Assembly (NCBI GenBank): GCA_001048675.1
Contig: CCKK01000020.1
Coordinates: 124,001-188,000, forward strand
Source: Vibrio diabolicus
GTDB taxonomy: Bacteria > Pseudomonadota > Gammaproteobacteria > Enterobacterales > Vibrionaceae
Direction: 5' to 3'
Length of the DNA stretch: 64,000 bases
Below, one piece after another: positions 28,007-37,224 of this stretch. Position 1 is the stretch's first letter. Each line of letters opens with the position of its first letter. The translations under genes and the position numbers were made by a program. The notes beneath the pieces are model-generated. The model searched no databases. It was not told the origin of the DNA and saw only the letters and a program-made list of their open reading frames with translations.

Positions 28007-28172
28007 GGAGGACTCCTTTTGATGTGCTTTGCCAAATATATACCGTAAAAATATTGTCGAAATAGCATTAAATGCTAGACGATTTGGCCTTCAAATTGCC
28101 GTTTAGCATACCACCAGATAAGGAGTACGAGTAGTCGCGCGCACAAGGATTTCTCTCAGAACTGTCACAGTT

Positions 28173-28188
28173 TGTGAACACAATAACA
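28173..28188. promoter_or_regulatory. CRP-like site upstream of pepD
   Basis: TGTGAACACAATAACA keeps 9 of the 10 conserved bases of TGTGA-N6-TCACA. It lies about 170 bases before pepD, so its target is uncertain. Confidence 0.4.
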
Positions 28189-28271
28189 GGCACTATGTGT
28201 TCTCTATCATACATTCTGAAAGTGGCTTTATTTTTTAATTTACAAAACTGTAATTTAATTACATTTAAACT

Positions 28272-28285
28272 TTGATGAAGGTCAA
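28272..28285. promoter_or_regulatory. FNR-like site
   Basis: TTGATGAAGGTCAA matches TTGAT-N4-ATCAA at 9 of 10 positions, upstream of the small-gene promoter at 28322. Confidence 0.45.
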
Positions 28286-28298
28286 TTTATACATTTTT

Positions 28299-28314
28299 TG
28301 TGATTTCAATCACT
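28299..28314. promoter_or_regulatory. CRP-like site upstream of the small gene
   Basis: TGTGATTTCAATCACT matches TGTGA-N6-TCACA at 9 of 10 positions. It is centred about 50 bases before the predicted start near 28356, close to the usual activator position but not exact. Confidence 0.65.
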
Positions 28315-28321
28315 AAAATGC

Positions 28322-28349
28322 TTGTAATTAAATTTCTTAGTGGTATATT
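28322..28349 (+). promoter_or_regulatory. Sigma-70 promoter of the 28-codon gene
   Basis: TTGTAA (28322-28327), 16-base spacer, TATATT (28344-28349). The transcript would run about 300 bases to the terminator at 28632-28659. Confidence 0.55.
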
Positions 28350-28459
28350 TGTAACCAGCTTCTGAGAGAAGAATGAAATGCTCAAAGGATGAGTCCGTTT
28401 TATCGCCTCCAAGGAACCGAGAATCAACGAATGTTTAATTGATTTAAAAGGTGATAGTT

Positions 28460-28546
28460 ATGAAAGGTTTACCAAGTACAATGTTCTGGAATAGCAAGTC
28501 TGTTTACACCGGCAACTTTGTATACCCAACAAGCTTTGGCTACTAA
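28460..28546 (+). CDS. Small ORF of 28 codons in a stand-alone transcription unit
   Basis: I do not recognise it. ATG 28460 follows AAAAGGTG at good ribosome-site distance, and the frame reads MKGLPSTMFWNSKSVYTG then NFVYPTSFGY before TAA. It is rich in aromatic residues (two Phe-Tyr/Val-Tyr style patches, one Trp), with no transmembrane segment. It has its own promoter-like boxes with CRP- and FNR-like sites upstream and a strong terminator 86 bases past the stop. The unit may be a small protein gene, a dual-function sRNA, or an sRNA with an incidental frame. The 100-base leader has several GGA triplets (near 28395 and 28413), as seen in CsrA-binding RNAs, but too few to claim it. Confidence 0.5.
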   Translation: MKGLPSTMFWNSKSVYTGNFVYPTSFGY

Positions 28547-28631
28547 GTGAAGTCAACGCATGTGACTCGAACAGTTTGTTCACCCCTATAAATTGGAATT
28601 TTTTTTCAGTGATAGTGCTGACATGATTCGC

Positions 28632-28659
28632 CGCCACCCAAATTGGGTGGCGTTTTTTT
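28632..28659 (+). terminator. Terminator of the small transcription unit
   Basis: CGCCACCCAA / TTGGGTGGCG near-perfect palindrome followed by T7. Confidence 0.9.
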
Positions 28660-28660
28660 A

Positions 28661-28971
28661 TCTCCACTTTCTATTTCTGACACATTTTCTGCCATCAAGG
28701 CTAGATTCTATTCTCCGTTCTTTAGTTTTATCGACTTCCCCGTCAAATCCACCTAGATATGACGCTTAAAACGCCCAGTTTCTATTTGAAAGTTTAGTAC
28801 ATTGTTCAGTTTTTATTCTGTTGTTGGGTTCTGAACGATAATTATTAATTGTTGTTTTATAAGAATATATTTCCTGTTTTGCTTTTAAGAATTAGCGAAT
28901 GGGTTTCATATCCAAAGAAAAAAATCGCATTAGAGTGAAGATTCTATCTAGAATTTGCTATTTGATAACTT
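28661..28971 (+). other. Intergenic region upstream of the purine permease
   Basis: AT-rich, with no supportable ORF. TATAAT at 28972-28977 just past it is the likely -10 box of the permease gene; the -35 is poor. Confidence 0.4.
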
Positions 28972-28992
28972 TATAATTCCCGCCAATCGATT

Positions 28993-29008
28993 ACGCAACC
29001 GTTTACTT
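28993..29008 (+). promoter_or_regulatory. PurR operator upstream of the purine permease
   Basis: ACGCAACCGTTTACTT matches the PurR consensus at 13 of 16 positions and lies just downstream of the predicted start, a position suited to repression. Confidence 0.75.
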
Positions 29009-29030
29009 TTTACCTTTACAGGATTCGATC

Positions 29031-30320
29031 ATGCTCGAGAGGCTTTTTAAGCTCAGTGACAATGGCACAAATGTGCGCACTGAGATCATTGCAGGTGTTA
29101 CCACCTTCCTAACTATGGCTTACATTATTTTTGTAAACCCAGCGATCCTGTCGGATACCGGTATGGACCGTGGTGCCATTTTTGTTGCAACTTGTCTTGC
29201 GGCCGCTATCGGCTGTTTCATCATGGGATTTGTTGCCAACTACCCAATTGCACAAGCACCAGGAATGGGGCTGAACGCATTTTTCACTTACTCTGTTGTG
29301 TTGGGGATGGGCTATACGTGGCAAGTTGCGTTAGCGGCGGTGTTTGTTTCAGGCCTGCTGTTTATTCTTTTGAGTATATTTAAGATCCGTGAGTGGATTA
29401 TTAACTCTATCCCGCATTCTCTTCGAACTGGTATTTCAGCCGGTATCGGTCTTTTCTTAGCATTTATCGCATTAAAAAATGCAGGCATCGTCGTTGATAA
29501 CCCTGCGACATTAGTTTCTATGGGAGACATCACATCATTGCCATCTGTATTGGCTGCGATTGGTTTCTTCCTTACTATCGCGCTTGTTCACCGTGGTGTG
29601 AAAGGTGCGGTGATGATCGCCATTCTTGGTGTTACAGCGCTTGGCCTTCTATTTGGTGATGTGCAGTGGAGCGGCATTATGTCTACGCCACCAAGCATTG
29701 CACCAACTTTCATGCAACTGGATTTCTCTGGCTTGTTTGAAGTTGGCATGATTTCCGTTGTGTTTGCTTTCCTATTTGTCGATTTGTTTGATACCGCAGG
29801 TACGCTAGTTGGCGTTTCTCAAAAAGCAGGCCTCACGGATGAGAATGGCAACATCCCGCGTTTAAACAAAGCGTTACTTGCAGACTCAACGGCAACGTCA
29901 GTAGGTGCACTACTTGGTACCTCAAACACCACATCTTACATTGAGAGTGTTTCTGGTGTGGCGGCTGGTGGTCGTACTGGTCTAACAGCAGTGGTTGTTG
30001 GTGTGCTCTTCCTACTTGCTCTATTGTTTTCACCACTAGCAGGAATGATCCCTGCTTATGCAACATCCGGCGCTCTGTTCTATGTCGCGATTTTGATGTT
30101 GTCTGGGCTGGTAAGCATTGATTGGCGTGACCTAACGGAAGCATCACCAGTTGTTGTGACTTGTTTGGTGATGCCGTTAACGTTCTCGATTGCAGAGGGT
30201 ATTACGTTAGGCTTTATCGCGTACTCGGCGATCAAATTATTCAGCGGCAAGGGCCGTGAAGTGTCGATGAGTGTGTGGGTGATGTCTGCCATCTTCATCG
30301 TCAAATACCTCGTCGGTTAA
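29031..30320 (+). CDS. NCS2 family permease, AzgA-type (adenine/guanine/hypoxanthine)
   Basis: Inner-membrane proton-purine symporter, 429 residues with about 12-14 helices. Diagnostic blocks are the N-terminal EIIAGVTTFLTMAYIIFVNP, NYPIAQAPGMGLNAFFTY, FLFVDLFDTAGTLVGV and the GTSNTTSYIESVSGVAAGGRTGLTAV stretch, all typical of the AzgA subfamily. Adenine or hypoxanthine/guanine uptake is expected; which base cannot be read. The PurR box upstream and the adjacent gpt gene support a role in purine salvage. Confidence 0.92.
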   Translation: MLERLFKLSDNGTNVRTEIIAGVTTFLTMAYIIFVNPAILSDTGMDRGAIFVATCLAAAIGCFIMGFVANYPIAQAPGMGLNAFFTYSVVLGMGYTWQVALAAVFVSGLLFILLSIFKIREWIINSIPHSLRTGISAGIGLFLAFIALKNAGIVVDNPATLVSMGDITSLPSVLAAIGFFLTIALVHRGVKGAVMIAILGVTALGLLFGDVQWSGIMSTPPSIAPTFMQLDFSGLFEVGMISVVFAFLFVDLFDTAGTLVGVSQKAGLTDENGNIPRLNKALLADSTATSVGALLGTSNTTSYIESVSGVAAGGRTGLTAVVVGVLFLLALLFSPLAGMIPAYATSGALFYVAILMLSGLVSIDWRDLTEASPVVVTCLVMPLTFSIAEGITLGFIAYSAIKLFSGKGREVSMSVWVMSAIFIVKYLVG

Positions 30321-30330
30321 TTTCTCGAGC

Positions 30331-30366
30331 AAAAAGCCAGTGTGGATTTATTCACGCTGGCTTTTT
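30331..30366 (+). terminator. Terminator after the purine permease
   Basis: AAAAAGCCAG-GTG / CAC-CTGGCTTTTT stem with T tail. Confidence 0.85.
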
Positions 30367-30585
30367 CTTTTTTCACGTTGTTCACTTAAGACGGTTTTTC
30401 TGCGGAATAGGCAGAGAATTTTGATATCACCGTTGGTATTAGCGGTGTGTTTCGGTAGAATAATCGTTTGCGCAGCTTGAAATCCTCATCTCCATACGTT
30501 TTTGGAGAGGTCAGTGAGCATTCCGCTTTTGAGTGAGTTCACTAGATTTTGAGGATGCATATTTTCAAATTATTAGGTTATTACA

Positions 30586-31050
30586 ATGAGTAAAAAATTC
30601 ATTATCACTTGGGATGCAATGCAGACTTACTGCCGTGAACTGGCTGAAAAACAAATGCCAGCTGAGCAATGGAAAGGGATTTGGGCGGTAAGCCGCGGTG
30701 GTTTGGTTCCTGGCGCTATCTTGGCTCGTGAACTGGGTATTCGTTACGTTGATACAATCTGTATTTCAAGCTACGACCATGATCATCAGCGCGATATGAC
30801 GGTACTAAAAGCACCTGAAGGCGATGGTGAAGGTTACCTAATCGTTGAAGACCTAGTAGACAGTGGTGATACGGCGCGCAAACTACGTGAGATGTATCCA
30901 AAAGCGAAGATGATCGCTGTGTGTGCAAAACCTTCAGGCAAAGCGTTGCTAGATGATTATGTGGTAGATATCGCGCAAGACACTTGGATTGAACAACCTT
31001 GGGACATGTCAATCCAGTATGCTGAGCCTGTAAACCGCAAGCAAAAATAA
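30586..31050 (+). CDS. gpt: Xanthine-guanine phosphoribosyltransferase
   Basis: Salvage enzyme converting guanine or xanthine plus PRPP to GMP or XMP. The 154 residues include the PRPP-binding motif [12 protein letters not shown] (near residue 86) and the [11 protein letters not shown] loop (near 33). Length equals that of E. coli Gpt (152) within two residues. A weak half PurR box (CGTTTGCG near 30465) precedes it. The order gpt-frsA-crl-proB-proA is the same as in E. coli without phoE. Confidence 0.96.
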   Translation: MSKKFIITWDAMQTYCRELAEKQMPAEQWKGIWAVSRGGLVPGAILARELGIRYVDTICISSYDHDHQRDMTVLKAPEGDGEGYLIVEDLVDSGDTARKLREMYPKAKMIAVCAKPSGKALLDDYVVDIAQDTWIEQPWDMSIQYAEPVNRKQK

Positions 31051-31071
31051 ACGCTATTAAAGAATATTGAG

Positions 31072-31099
31072 AAATGCCCCTGTATAGGGGCATTTTTTT
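31072..31099 (+). terminator. Terminator after gpt
   Basis: AAATGCCCC / GGGGCATTT stem, TGTATA loop, long T run. Confidence 0.9.
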
Positions 31100-31142
31100 T
31101 ATTTATCATAACAACTCATGCTAATAGCCTAAGGTTCTTCCT

Positions 31143-32390
31143 ATGTCTGAAGACGTCAGTAAAAATCTTTCCGAAACTTTGTTCGTGAAACATAAGCAAG
31201 CAAAAGAAACCTCTGCGCTTACCCAGTACATGCCGACCAGTCAAAAAATACTTGATGAGCGAGAGGCGCAGGGTGATCGTGCTTGGTATCGTCATTTGCG
31301 CCGCTTGCAATGGGCTTGGCAAGGGTTGTCTCCGATAGAGATGGAAGGTGTGCTTTCTAAAATCGCTTCTTCTTCCCACTCTCGAACCAATGATGATTGG
31401 TTAGACACCGTAATGGGATACCACAACGGCAACTGGACATTTGAGTGGATTAAGCTCGGCATGGAGCATCAGAAGCGTTCAAATGAAATGCAAGGTGAGG
31501 AGGCCGCCGATGAACTATTCACTGCTTCTTTGTGTTTTAGTATCGCAGGCTACCCACATCTGAAGAATGATAATTTGGCCTTGCAGGCTCAAGTGCTGGC
31601 AAACAAAGCGTACTCTGGCGGCGCAGAGAAGACCAAGTACACCATCAAGCAAATTGAAGTGCCTTACCAAAATCGCAAAATCATCGCGAACCTTCATTTG
31701 CCAAGAACCGACAAGCAACTGCCTGTGGTGATGGTGAGCGCTGGTCTCGATACGTTACAAACCGACATGTGGCGTTTGTTCCGCAATCATCTTGCACCAC
31801 GAGATATTGCAATGTTGACGGTCGACATGCCTTCGGTGGGGCACAGTTCTCACTGGCCTTTGACTGAGAACTCAAGCTGTCTGCACCAAGCGGTACTAAA
31901 TGAGCTGTATTCATTGCCTTGGGTGGATCATCACAAAGTGGGGTTAGTTGGATTTCGTTTTGGTGGTAATGCCATGATCCGACTCTCTTTTGTTGAACAA
32001 GAGAAGATCAAAGCTTGTGTAGCCCTCGGCGCACCCGTGCATGATATTTTTACTTCCCCTGAGAAGCTGCAAAAAATGCCGAAGATGTATCTGGATCTGT
32101 TGGCTTCTCGCTTAGGGAAAAGCGCGGTTGATATTAATAGCATGGCGGGCCAGATGATGGCCTGGTCATTGAAGGTTCAGGGCTTCTTGAGCAGTAGAAA
32201 AACCAAAGTACCTATTTTAGCTTTGAGCCTTGAAGGCGATCCGGTGTCTCCACACAGTGATAACCAACTCGTCGCGCTGTTTAGCCAGTATGGCAGAGCG
32301 AAAAAAATCAGTTCCAAAACGATTACAAAAGGATATGAGCAATCCCTCGATTTAGCCATAAAGTGGCTAGAAGATGAATTATTAGGGTGA
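31143..32390 (+). CDS. frsA: Esterase FrsA (fermentation/respiration switch protein)
   Basis: An alpha/beta hydrolase-fold protein of 415 residues. E. coli FrsA binds dephosphorylated EIIA-Glc and shifts cells toward fermentation; esterase activity has been reported, while a cofactor-free decarboxylase claim for the V. vulnificus protein was disputed. The N-terminal helical region (1-170) and the hydrolase core with VVMVSAGLDTLQ and VGLVGFRFGGNAMIRL (nucleophile-elbow-like GFRFGG, without the usual Ser) fit the family. It starts at ATG 31143. Confidence 0.93.
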   Translation: MSEDVSKNLSETLFVKHKQAKETSALTQYMPTSQKILDEREAQGDRAWYRHLRRLQWAWQGLSPIEMEGVLSKIASSSHSRTNDDWLDTVMGYHNGNWTFEWIKLGMEHQKRSNEMQGEEAADELFTASLCFSIAGYPHLKNDNLALQAQVLANKAYSGGAEKTKYTIKQIEVPYQNRKIIANLHLPRTDKQLPVVMVSAGLDTLQTDMWRLFRNHLAPRDIAMLTVDMPSVGHSSHWPLTENSSCLHQAVLNELYSLPWVDHHKVGLVGFRFGGNAMIRLSFVEQEKIKACVALGAPVHDIFTSPEKLQKMPKMYLDLLASRLGKSAVDINSMAGQMMAWSLKVQGFLSSRKTKVPILALSLEGDPVSPHSDNQLVALFSQYGRAKKISSKTITKGYEQSLDLAIKWLEDELLG

Positions 32391-32441
32391 CAATTCTCCT
32401 AAATTAGTTAAAAGTGATATATCTGAGCAAAAAATAAGCTC

Positions 32442-32465
32442 ATGATAATTAAAAATAATAATCAT
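32442..32465. promoter_or_regulatory. AT-rich palindrome upstream of crl
   Basis: ATGATAATTA (32442-32451) and TAATAATCAT (32456-32465) form a 24-base inverted repeat with one mismatch per arm. It resembles a Fur box (GATAAT...ATAATC) but with spacing one base off. It could be an operator for crl. Confidence 0.4.
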
Positions 32466-32505
32466 TCTTGGGTGTTTACTTTTAACTATGAAAACGGAGA
32501 TTCAT

Positions 32506-32895
32506 ATGTCAGAGACGACTCAGGGCCCGACTCACTTTCGCTTGATGTCAAAGTTGAAGGCGATAGGGCCTTACCTGCGCGAACCACAATCGCAAGAAGG
32601 GCGCTATTATTTTGATTGTCTATCTGTTTGTGTAGACGACAAAAAATCGCCTGAGAAGCGTGAATTTTGGGGCTGGTGGATGGATTTAGAATCCATCGAA
32701 GGAGGCTTTACTGCCAAATATCATATCGGCAAGTACAACAAAGAAGGGCAATGGGTATCTGAAGCCCTGCCTAAAAAAGCGGTAGAGGAAGTATATCTGA
32801 CGCAGAGCACATTCCATCAAAAGCTGGTTGATACTTTAGAAGAACACTTCAAATTAGAAGTCGAATATCACACGGAGTCTTTCGATTTCGCTTAA
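32506..32895 (+). CDS. crl: Sigma factor-binding protein Crl
   Basis: Small cytosolic factor that binds sigma-S and promotes its assembly with core RNA polymerase in stationary phase. The 129-residue product has the Crl core: [34 protein letters not shown], a Trp-rich central stretch. ATG 32506 is used because GGAG lies six bases upstream; ATG 32488 would add six residues. Its place after frsA agrees with enterobacterial synteny. Confidence 0.94.
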   Translation: MSETTQGPTHFRLMSKLKAIGPYLREPQSQEGRYYFDCLSVCVDDKKSPEKREFWGWWMDLESIEGGFTAKYHIGKYNKEGQWVSEALPKKAVEEVYLTQSTFHQKLVDTLEEHFKLEVEYHTESFDFA

Positions 32896-32921
32896 TTTGG
32901 TTGTTTTCATTTAATACCAAA

Positions 32922-32947
32922 CAAAAAGGTGCGAAAACGCACCTTTT
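32922..32947 (+). terminator. Terminator after crl
   Basis: AAAAAGGTGCG / CGCACCTTTT stem with AAAA loop and short T tail. Confidence 0.85.
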
Positions 32948-33016
32948 CTCTTGTTAATTCCCTCTTTGATTGTTAAAACATCCTCTCTTTATTTGTTTTT
33001 CACTTCAGAAGACATC

Positions 33017-34157
33017 ATGACAACGAATCAACAAAATGCAGTTGTTTCACAACCACAAACTGTCGTTGTGAAACTGGGTACAAGTGTGCTGACAGGCGGC
33101 ACTCTGGCACTCGACCGTGCTCACATGGTTGAGTTAGCGCGCCAGTGTGCTGAGCTTAAAAAACAAAGGCCATTCAGTGGTAATGGTTTCGTCTGGTGCT
33201 ATTGCAGCAGGCCGTGAGCATCTTGGTTACCCCGCATTGCCCAACGAGATGGCGAGTAAACAATTACTTGCGGCGGTGGGTCAAAGTCGCTTGATTCAAA
33301 CATGGGAGTCTTTGTTTGGTATTTACGGCATCAAGATCGGCCAAATGCTACTAACTCGTGCTGATTTAGAAGATCGCGAGCGATTTTTAAACGCACGTGA
33401 CACCATCAATGCGCTCGTTGCGAACGATATTATTCCTATCGTAAACGAAAATGATGCCGTTGCGACCAGCGAGATTAAAGTGGGCGATAACGACAACCTT
33501 TCCGCTTTGGTGGGCATTTTGTGTGGCGCAGATAAGCTCTTGCTTTTAACTGACCAAAAAGGTCTGTTTACTGCTGACCCTCGTAAAGACCCGAACGCAG
33601 AGCTGATCAAGGAAGTAAAAACCATCGACGATACGCTGCGTAAAATCGCAGGAGGAAGTGGTACAACATTGGGTACAGGCGGTATGGCAACGAAGCTGCA
33701 AGCCGCAGACATCGCTCGCCGCGCTGGTATCGAGGTTATTATTGCTGCCGGTAGTGCACCGAATGTTATCTTTGACTCTTTGAGCGCAGAGCCACAAGGC
33801 ACACGCTTCCTACCTTGCGCTGAAGCTTTAGAAAACCGTAAACGCTGGATTCTGGCGGGACCTGCGGCATCGGGCGACATCATTATTGATGATGGTGCGG
33901 TAAATGCAGTGGTCGGTAAGGGCAGTAGCTTACTTGCTAAAGGGGTAATCAAAGTAAGTGGTGACTTTGCACGAGGCGAAGTGGCGCGTATAACAAATTC
34001 TCACGGTAAGTTGGTGGCTCGTGGCATTAGCGCCTACTCAAGTGATGACCTAACTAAAATTACTGGTAAGCACAGTAAAGATATCATCTCTATTTTGGGT
34101 CATGATTATGGCTCTGAGGTGATTCATCGCGATGATTTGGTTGTCATTCAGGAATAG
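33017..34157 (+). pseudogene. proB: Glutamate 5-kinase, interrupted by one +1 frameshift
   Basis: First enzyme of proline synthesis (glutamate to glutamyl-5-phosphate). The N-terminal part ([14 protein letters not shown], amino-acid kinase fold) reads in one frame up to AELK near residue 48; the rest, starting [22 protein letters not shown], is in the next frame. The break coincides with an A6 run at 33158-33163; with five A the frame closes into a normal 379-residue protein with kinase domain (1-about 260) and C-terminal PUA domain (about 280-360). proA follows 17 bases later and is intact. If real, the strain would be a proline auxotroph unless a second route exists; a base-calling error is more likely. 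Confidence 0.92.
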
Positions 34158-34174
34158 AATTAGAGGGAAGCAAA

Positions 34175-35425
34175 GTGGATTTAACGAATATGGGTAAAGC
34201 TGCTAAAGATGCAGCTTTCGAATTAGCGACAGCGTCAACTGCGCAGAAGAACCAAGCATTAGCCATCATTGCTGATGAGCTAGAAGCAAACTCCGTTGCT
34301 ATTTTGGCGGCAAACGCTAAAGACATCGAACTTGGCCGTGAAGCGGGTTTAACCGACGCACTGCTTGATCGCCTTTTGCTGAATGAAGAACGATTGACTG
34401 CAATTGCGAATGATGTTCGCAACGTCATTAGCTTGAACGATCCTGTGGGCAGCGAAATCGACAGTAAGGTACTGGAAAATGGGATGTCATTGTCTCGCCG
34501 CCGCGTACCACTGGGTGTTGTGGGCGTAATTTATGAAGCGCGTCCTAACGTAACTATTGATATTGCGGCGCTGTGCTTGAAAACCGGCAACGCAAGCATT
34601 TTGCGTGGCGGCAAAGAGACATTTTTCTCGAATATGGAATTGGTAAAGGTTATTCAGTCTGCGCTAGCAAAGGCGAACCTTCCTGCCGCTTCGGTTCAGT
34701 ACATTGAAAAGCCAGATCGTGAGCTAGTCTCTCAACTGCTTAAACTGGACGATTACGTCGACATGATCATTCCACGCGGTGGTGCTGGCCTACACAAAAT
34801 GTGTAAAGAAAACAGCACGATTCCGGTGATTATTGGTGGCTTTGGTATCAGCCATATCTTTGTCGACGAATCCGCTGATCTAGAGAAATCCCTGAATGTG
34901 GTTGAGAACTCTAAAGTTCAACGTCCATCTGCGTGTAACTCATTAGATACGCTGCTCGTGCATGAAAACATTGCAGCGCAATTCTTACCAATGATCGTAG
35001 AGCGCATGAACGATAAAGTGACCTTCGTGACAGAGCCTAAGGCAAAAGCACTGATGGCTCAAGCAACACAAATTCGCGATGCTGTTGAAGGTGACTTTGA
35101 TACGGAATGGTTGAGCTACACCCTTGGTGTAAAAGTCGTGTCTGATGTGAAAGATGCAATTGATCATATGCGTGTTCATAACGCGAGCCACTCAGATGCG
35201 ATCATGACCAATAGTTTGGAAAACTCAGAACTGTTCATCAATTCTGTCGGTTCGGCGGCGGTTTATGTGAATGCTTCAACGCGCTTTACAGACGGTGCGC
35301 AATTTGGCCTTGGCGCAGAAGTCGCAGTATCCACGCAAAAGCTACATGCCCGTGGTCCAATGGGCTTAGAAGAGCTAACTAGCTACAAGTGGGTTGGTAA
35401 AGCGAATTACTTAGCACGCAGTTAA
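34175..35425 (+). CDS. proA: Gamma-glutamyl phosphate reductase
   Basis: Second enzyme of proline synthesis: NADPH-dependent reduction of glutamyl-5-phosphate to the semialdehyde. 416 residues, aldehyde-dehydrogenase fold. The catalytic Cys sits in [14 protein letters not shown] (about residue 255), and the cofactor region includes [14 protein letters not shown] 34175 has a GAGGGAAG ribosome site and lies 17 bases after proB, so the two are an operon. The frame is intact, unlike proB. A terminator follows. Confidence 0.96.
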   Translation: MDLTNMGKAAKDAAFELATASTAQKNQALAIIADELEANSVAILAANAKDIELGREAGLTDALLDRLLLNEERLTAIANDVRNVISLNDPVGSEIDSKVLENGMSLSRRRVPLGVVGVIYEARPNVTIDIAALCLKTGNASILRGGKETFFSNMELVKVIQSALAKANLPAASVQYIEKPDRELVSQLLKLDDYVDMIIPRGGAGLHKMCKENSTIPVIIGGFGISHIFVDESADLEKSLNVVENSKVQRPSACNSLDTLLVHENIAAQFLPMIVERMNDKVTFVTEPKAKALMAQATQIRDAVEGDFDTEWLSYTLGVKVVSDVKDAIDHMRVHNASHSDAIMTNSLENSELFINSVGSAAVYVNASTRFTDGAQFGLGAEVAVSTQKLHARGPMGLEELTSYKWVGKANYLARS

Positions 35426-35448
35426 CACATTCAACGAGATCTTGAGTG

Positions 35449-35475
35449 AAAAAGGGGCCTTTGGGCCCCTTTTTG
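35449..35475 (+). terminator. Terminator after proA
   Basis: AAAAAGGGGCC / GGGCCCCTTTTT stem with TTT loop, T tail. Confidence 0.9.
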
Positions 35476-35536
35476 TTTTGTCTAACATACCAATTCCGCT
35501 ACACTACATGAGCTTTTATTTCGGTTTGAAAGCGTT

Positions 35537-35616
35537 ATACCCAAATAGCTTTAATAGAGTCCGTATAACCATGAACGCGTGGTTAGCCGTGATGGCTCAT
35601 GAGGTTATTTGGGTAT
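35537..35616. repeat. Intergenic inverted repeat upstream of nrdR
   Basis: ATACCCAAATA (35537-35547) is exactly inverted at 35606-35616. Between them a second stem TAACCATG/CGTGGTTA (about 35567-35585) could make a cruciform. Arm sequence resembles the element at 54594 (CCCAA plus CTCA-type arm), so this may be a member of a dispersed Vibrio repeat. Its right end is only seven bases before the nrdR ribosome site. Confidence 0.6.
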
Positions 35617-35631
35617 AGATATGGAGGTGAT

Positions 35632-36081
35632 ATGCATTGTCCTTTTTGTTCCGAGAACGATACCAAAGTTATTGATTCCCGCTTAGTGGCTGATGGCCAT
35701 CAAGTTCGACGTCGCCGTCAGTGCTTGGCGTGTAGCGAGCGTTTCACTACGTTTGAAAGCGCAGAGTTAGTGATGCCTAAAGTGATCAAATCGAATGGTA
35801 ACCGTGAACCATTTGATGAAGATAAAATGGTTGGCGGTATTCAACGCGCTTTAGAGAAACGCCCAGTGAGTGCTGATTCTATAGAGTTAGCGATCAGTAT
35901 GATCAAATCACAACTGCGTGCGACGGGTGAGCGAGAGGTTCCGAGTGAAATGATTGGTAATTTAGTCATGGACCAACTCAAAGAGCTCGACAAGGTCGCT
36001 TATATCCGTTTCGCCTCAGTTTACCGCAGTTTTGAAGACATTCGCGAGTTTGGCGAAGAGATTGCCCGCCTAGAAGACTGA
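35632..36081 (+). CDS. nrdR: Transcriptional repressor NrdR
   Basis: ATP/dATP-sensing repressor of ribonucleotide reductase genes. The 149-residue protein starts with the zinc ribbon (MHCPFC ... CLAC, Cys 3, 6, 31, 34) followed by the RFTTFE motif and an ATP-cone domain ([20 protein letters not shown] onward). ATG 35632 is preceded by a strong GGAGGTGAT ribosome site. It heads the riboflavin gene cluster, an arrangement also seen in E. coli (nrdR-ribD-ribH-nusB). Confidence 0.97.
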   Translation: MHCPFCSENDTKVIDSRLVADGHQVRRRRQCLACSERFTTFESAELVMPKVIKSNGNREPFDEDKMVGGIQRALEKRPVSADSIELAISMIKSQLRATGEREVPSEMIGNLVMDQLKELDKVAYIRFASVYRSFEDIREFGEEIARLED

Positions 36082-36088
36082 GTAGCTC

Positions 36089-37216
36089 ATGACTCAACAC
36101 ACTCCTGAAAGAGCGTTTTCTGATTTAGATTTCGCCATGATGTCACGAGCTATTAAGTTAGCGAGACGTGGCATTTATACCACCGCCCCAAATCCAAATG
36201 TGGGGTGCGTCATCGTTCGTGATGAAGAAATTGTTGGTGAGGGCTATCACCACCGCGCTGGTGAGCCGCATGCCGAAGTGCACGCGATGCGCATGGCGGG
36301 TGAAAAAGCAGTTGGTGCAACCGCTTATGTGACGCTCGAACCCTGCTCTCATTACGGCCGTACACCGCCATGTGCTGAAGGGCTAATCAAAGCCAAAGTG
36401 GCACGTGTGGTTTGCGCAATGGTAGACCCAAACCCTAAAGTTGCGGGGCGGGGCATCCAGATGTTGCGTGATGCCGGAGTTGAAGTACAAATCGGCTTGT
36501 TAGAGCAAGATGCCCTTGCCCTTAACCCTGGTTTTATAAAGTATATGCGTACAGGCATGCCGTTTGTTCAATTAAAAATGGCAGCCAGTTTGGATGGGCA
36601 AAGCGCACTCAGCAATGGGCATAGCCAATGGATCACCTCCCCAGCGGCCCGCCAAGATGTGCAGCGTTATCGAGCGATGAGTGGTGGTATTCTCTCTACC
36701 AGCAAAACGGTGATTGATGATAATGCGTCACTCAATGTGCGTTGGGATGACTTACCTACCAGTGTTCAAGCGCAGTATTTACGAGAAGAACTTCGTCAAC
36801 CAGTACGTGTAATCTTAGACCGTCAGAACCATTTAACGGATGCGCTCAAGCTGTTCCACACCGATGGAGAGCGAGTTATTGTTAGCCCAGATGGAGAATG
36901 TATCCCTCTATTGGACAGCGCTGACCAAATTGACTTATCAACGACATTAAAACGTATCTCGGATGAGCACCACATCAATCACTTATGGGTTGAAGCTGGA
37001 GCTACGCTAGCGAGTGCGATGATAAAGGCTAACCTTGTAGATGAGCTCATTGTTTACCTTGCGCCAAAACTCATGGGCAGCGATGGTCGGGGGCTTATCG
37101 GTGCTTTAGGGTTAAGCGCTATGGCTGACGTCATTGATTTAAACATTACAGACGTTCGTATGGTCGGGGTAGACATTCGCATCACCGCCACCATCAAACG
37201 TAATGAACTTAGATAA
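36089..37216 (+). CDS. ribD: Riboflavin biosynthesis deaminase/reductase RibD
   Basis: Bifunctional enzyme: deaminates then reduces the GTP cyclohydrolase product in flavin synthesis. In 375 residues the N-terminal deaminase domain shows HAEVHAM (zinc His, proton-shuttle Glu) and PCSHYGRTPPC (zinc Cys pair), and the C-terminal domain is a dihydrofolate-reductase-like fold (VQLKMAASLDGQSALSNG). It follows nrdR by seven bases and continues into ribE after eight, so one operon. Confidence 0.96.
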   Translation: MTQHTPERAFSDLDFAMMSRAIKLARRGIYTTAPNPNVGCVIVRDEEIVGEGYHHRAGEPHAEVHAMRMAGEKAVGATAYVTLEPCSHYGRTPPCAEGLIKAKVARVVCAMVDPNPKVAGRGIQMLRDAGVEVQIGLLEQDALALNPGFIKYMRTGMPFVQLKMAASLDGQSALSNGHSQWITSPAARQDVQRYRAMSGGILSTSKTVIDDNASLNVRWDDLPTSVQAQYLREELRQPVRVILDRQNHLTDALKLFHTDGERVIVSPDGECIPLLDSADQIDLSTTLKRISDEHHINHLWVEAGATLASAMIKANLVDELIVYLAPKLMGSDGRGLIGALGLSAMADVIDLNITDVRMVGVDIRITATIKRNELR

Positions 37217-37224
37217 GAAATAGT

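Noticed and set aside
28350..28460. CsrB-like RNA from the GGA motifs in the small-gene leader
   Set aside because: Only a few GGA triplets, not the many hairpin-loop AGGA repeats of CsrB-type RNAs.
33158..33163. Programmed ribosomal frameshifting in proB
   Set aside because: No slippery-site plus structure is needed in this family, and the same +1 run pattern occurs in unrelated genes, favouring an indel.
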